DNA of 35,811 nucleotides from positions 1 through 35,811 of the forward strand of contig JAFSRY010000084.1 of the NCBI GenBank assembly GCA_017445845.1. Reading direction: 5' to 3'. The notes beneath the pieces are model-generated. The model did not search any database. It saw nothing but the letters and a program-made list of their open reading frames with translations, and was not told where the DNA came from. How positions within the stretch are numbered: position 1 is the first letter of the stretch; each line of letters starts with the position of its first letter. The translations under genes and the position numbers were made by a program. Positions 33,783 to 35,811 of this stretch are shown here, in pieces. The DNA is from Prevotella sp. (GTDB lineage Bacteria > Bacteroidota > Bacteroidia > Bacteroidales > Bacteroidaceae).

Positions 33783-33857
33783 ATGAGAAATAGCATCATA
33801 AAAAATATTGCATGCACATTCCTTTTTATAGCCATAGGGGGACGTGCATCTATATAA
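33783..33857 (+). pseudogene. Small ORF resembling an isolated signal peptide
   Basis: The ATG at 33783, six bases after the GH92 stop codon begins, opens a 24-residue frame MRNSIIKNIACTFLFIAIGG, with a basic start and hydrophobic core, that stops at 33855. It looks like the signal sequence of a gene whose body is gone, but a chance ORF or a true small membrane peptide cannot be excluded. Confidence 0.25.
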
Positions 33858-33891
33858 AAATCCATTCAATTATTAACACATCATATAAAAA

Positions 33892-34508
33892 TTGAAAAAG
33901 TTATTTACAATTATTGCGTTATGCTGCATGACTCTTCATGCCACGGCGCAGACTGATGCAGAACTGATTTGCGACACGGTTCCTGCTTGGGTCAAAGAAC
34001 TGCTGACAGAAGAACAGTATAAAGTCGTCAAGGAATATGCCGACTTGTATGCAGAGGTAGACTTTTCGGGGTTCAAAGACTGTGAAGGAGACCCGAAACT
34101 GATAGAAGAGGTTGTGACGACATTAAGGACCGAGTGGATTCCAGGGGCAAAAGATGCACCGGATTTCGCACTTAAAGCACGAGCGGACACGCCTCGTGCA
34201 GTACACTGGATTGCCCCCTGGAGCGCACAACAGAAGGGAGGCGCACTTATGAAGTCTTCCGTGACGAAGAAAGCGGCATGTGCCTTTGGCTGGACGTAGA
34301 ATATGAGATGAAGGACGGAGTACCTGATGCCATCCGTTATACCACCCGTACGAATGGAGAATCATATAAGGATATGTTCAACATTCCATTACGTTTCAAG
34401 CCTGAGGAGAACTGCTTCCCTATCATCCTCAGCGGAGCCATTAACTATCATGACAACGGCGAACTGAAGTTTGTGAAGTTGTTCCGCCGGCTGAACATGA
34501 AGCTGTAA
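33892..34508 (+). pseudogene. Secreted protein gene with a single frameshift
   Basis: The first frame starts at a TTG (33892, MKKLFTIIALCC, signal peptide ending ATA/QTD) and runs to a stop at 34297, but protein-like sequence moves to the neighbouring frame in the middle. Adding one C to the CCCCC run at 34214-34218 gives a continuous 205-residue reading: WIAPLERTTEGRRTYEVF, then GMCLWLDVEYEMKDG and a C-terminus LKFVKLFRRLNMKL at 34508. So either a one-base deletion broke the gene or the assembly lost a base. The mature start DTVPAWVK recurs in the next gene, so both belong to one local group. No family is recognised. The TTG start is unusual for this region. Confidence 0.7.
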
Positions 34509-34528
34509 TATACACATGCATTGTTTCA

Positions 34529-34577
34529 ACTTTTACTCCGCCGACCTCTGGTTCGGAAGTGAGGAGTAAAGTTGTTT
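34529..34577 (+). terminator. Stem-loop terminator after the frameshifted gene
   Basis: CAACTTTTACTCC pairs with GGAGTAAAGTTG (one bulged base), with an inner CCGA/TCGG stem, followed by TTTTCC. It lies between the stop at 34508 and the start at 34611. Confidence 0.65.
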
Positions 34578-34610
34578 TCCTAACTATATAACTTGGCAAA
34601 ATAGAACAAA

Positions 34611-35811
34611 ATGAAAAAGATTCTTGCGGTATTATTGATATCCCTATTGCCAGTAAATATAACTTTTGCTCAGGAAATTCAGGAAGGAGGTGTTTGGGAA
34701 GCCGACACTGTTCCTGCTTGGGTGAAAGCAAAGGATACACCCGGCCGGTTTGCTAACCTTCGGCAACCTCAGACGGGGTTTAGAATTACTGGCAATGGCA
34801 GTTCTGGAAACCGGTTTGCCACTTCCGCAAAATGGGGCAGGCACCTCGCACAAATGGACGGGATATCAAAGGCGGACGAACCGGAAAAGATAAAGCCATT
34901 CTCCTCAAAAGTCGTTGACAAAGAGCAGGGAATAAAGAAACAGAGATATATCATATTCTCCGATCCTGATGGTTGGGACGCTCATGTGATGCTGGAAGTC
35001 TGCTACAAAGAAGAGAAAGAAACCGTCTCTGTCTTGAACACCAAAATCAGCGGATACAGCCTGTCTGGACGACCCGTAAAGGTCTATCCGCCACATGACG
35101 GCACTATGCCGACCTACGAGAAAGATGGCATGGAAAAGACACCAGGCCTCACCCTCGTATACGACGTCAGGGGAAAGAAAATTACAGGACGCTATTTCGG
35201 CATCCTCGTCTTCGAAGAAGCAACGGGGAAGAAACACAAAGCCCTTGTCACACGGAACTTCACGCTTGATTGCACTGACGAAAGGGAAGGAGCAGGACCT
35301 GCAAGCAAGCGAATGGACGATGTTGGTTCCATCTCGCCTGTCACCAATTTCTTTGAATACGGCAAACAGGTTGAAAATGCCGACGACAACTATCTCAATC
35401 TGCAGCAGAACTTTGAAAAGTATTGCGACAATGCTGAAATCATCCGGTTTGTCTCATGGAAAAAGACAGGGACCGTCCGTCGGGCTGCACAACTGAAGAA
35501 ACTAATGAAAAAGAATGTGGCCATGACGCCTCCTTACACGCTGGCAGCCAGTGTCAGGAGAGAAGGTGAAAACACCCAATCCTCTATCCGTTTGGAAAGG
35601 ATCAGCCCTATGCCCGACCGGAAGATGATAGAGAGTCTTTTGCCGAACAAGATAGATGTATCGCCGTACCTGAACCATGACATCTATGAATTGTCGTTTA
35701 CGGTCAACAACGAGTTCTTCAGGCAATACTATGTAGTCAATCGCGATACCCATCATGTCGTTCACTTCTTCACAAACATATTTGATTCTGATATTAAGAC
35801 AGATGTATTAA
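34611..35811 (+). CDS. Secreted protein of unknown function, cut by the window end
   Basis: The ATG at 34611 opens a frame without a stop to the last base, giving at least 400 residues. The start MKKILAVLLISLLPVNITFAQ is a clear signal peptide. The mature part begins EIQEGGVWEADTVPAWVKAKD, sharing DTVPAWVK with the preceding frameshifted gene. The body is hydrophilic with repeated beta-strand patterns: a GKKITGRYFGILVFEEATGK strand pair, YIIFSDPDGWDAHVMLEVCY, and a C-terminal part YELSFTVNNEFFRQYYVVNRD. There are no lipobox, membrane helix or catalytic motif. AT content is higher than in the GH92 gene. It follows a terminator and may have its own promoter. I do not recognise a family. Confidence 0.85.
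   Translation, partial: MKKILAVLLISLLPVNITFAQEIQEGGVWEADTVPAWVKAKDTPGRFANLRQPQTGFRITGNGSSGNRFATSAKWGRHLAQMDGISKADEPEKIKPFSSKVVDKEQGIKKQRYIIFSDPDGWDAHVMLEVCYKEEKETVSVLNTKISGYSLSGRPVKVYPPHDGTMPTYEKDGMEKTPGLTLVYDVRGKKITGRYFGILVFEEATGKKHKALVTRNFTLDCTDEREGAGPASKRMDDVGSISPVTNFFEYGKQVENADDNYLNLQQNFEKYCDNAEIIRFVSWKKTGTVRRAAQLKKLMKKNVAMTPPYTLAASVRREGENTQSSIRLERISPMPDRKMIESLLPNKIDVSPYLNHDIYELSFTVNNEFFRQYYVVNRDTHHVVHFFTNIFDSDIKTDVL

Noticed and set aside
32631-33869. 412-codon minus-strand ORF opposite GH92
   Set aside because: Repetitive Val/Gly/Ala/Glu composition typical of an antisense shadow; GH92 catalytic motifs are on the plus strand.

Overview
The window looks like chromosomal DNA of a Bacteroidota gut or oral commensal, most likely a Prevotella/Segatella-type Bacteroidales. 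The support is Bacteroidota -33 TTG / -7 TAnnTTTG promoters, three SusC/SusD-type gene groups, a hybrid two-component regulator, a GH92 glycosidase, weak Shine-Dalgarno signals, and Prevotella-style secreted proteins ending in GKKVxVK. I could not run any search, so names rest on motif and family recognition.

Layout. (1) 1-8190: three MacB/FtsX-like ABC permeases (the first cut by the window edge) and one LolD/MacB-type ATPase, all on the plus strand. Between permeases 1 and 2, and again between 2 and 3, sits an unrelated cargo gene: a polyvalent-type kinase in one slot, a REP-associated-type transposase in the other. Nearly identical terminator and promoter flanks frame both. (2) 8287-12264: a 1325-residue hybrid two-component system. 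(3) 12265-12941: a gene-free stretch with a terminator, a short 22-bp repeat array, a nested stem-loop and a REPIN-like inverted element; the remaining bases there show nothing I recognise. (4) 12942-19175, minus strand: two paralogous secreted proteins flank an operon of two Lnb-type (DUF4105) membrane proteins around a class I adenylate-forming ligase. (5) 19422-30897, minus strand: a six-gene glycan-uptake operon in the order SusD, DUF5004, DUF4961, SusC, SusD, SusC. (6) 31488-33779, plus strand: a divergent GH92 alpha-mannosidase. (7) 33783-35811: a small remnant ORF, a frameshifted secreted-protein gene, and a secreted-protein gene cut by the window end.

How the genes fit together. The SusC/SusD/DUF4961/DUF5004 genes with GH92 suggest a polysaccharide utilization locus for mannose-containing glycans such as N-glycans. 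Surface lipoproteins would capture the glycan, SusC would import it, and the GH92 enzyme would trim mannose. The ABC permeases with ATPase look like a lipoprotein-release or export/stress machine rather than sugar import. The regulator next to them may control the PUL or the transporter; the sequence does not decide.

Most unusual signal: three intergenic arrays (12450-12515, 13895-14136, 31103-31344) built from contiguous units of exactly 22 bp. Each clear unit carries a palindromic core centred on unit position 10. The arm sequence changes between arrays, and even inside one array, while the 22-bp phase stays fixed. I do not recognise this as a named element.
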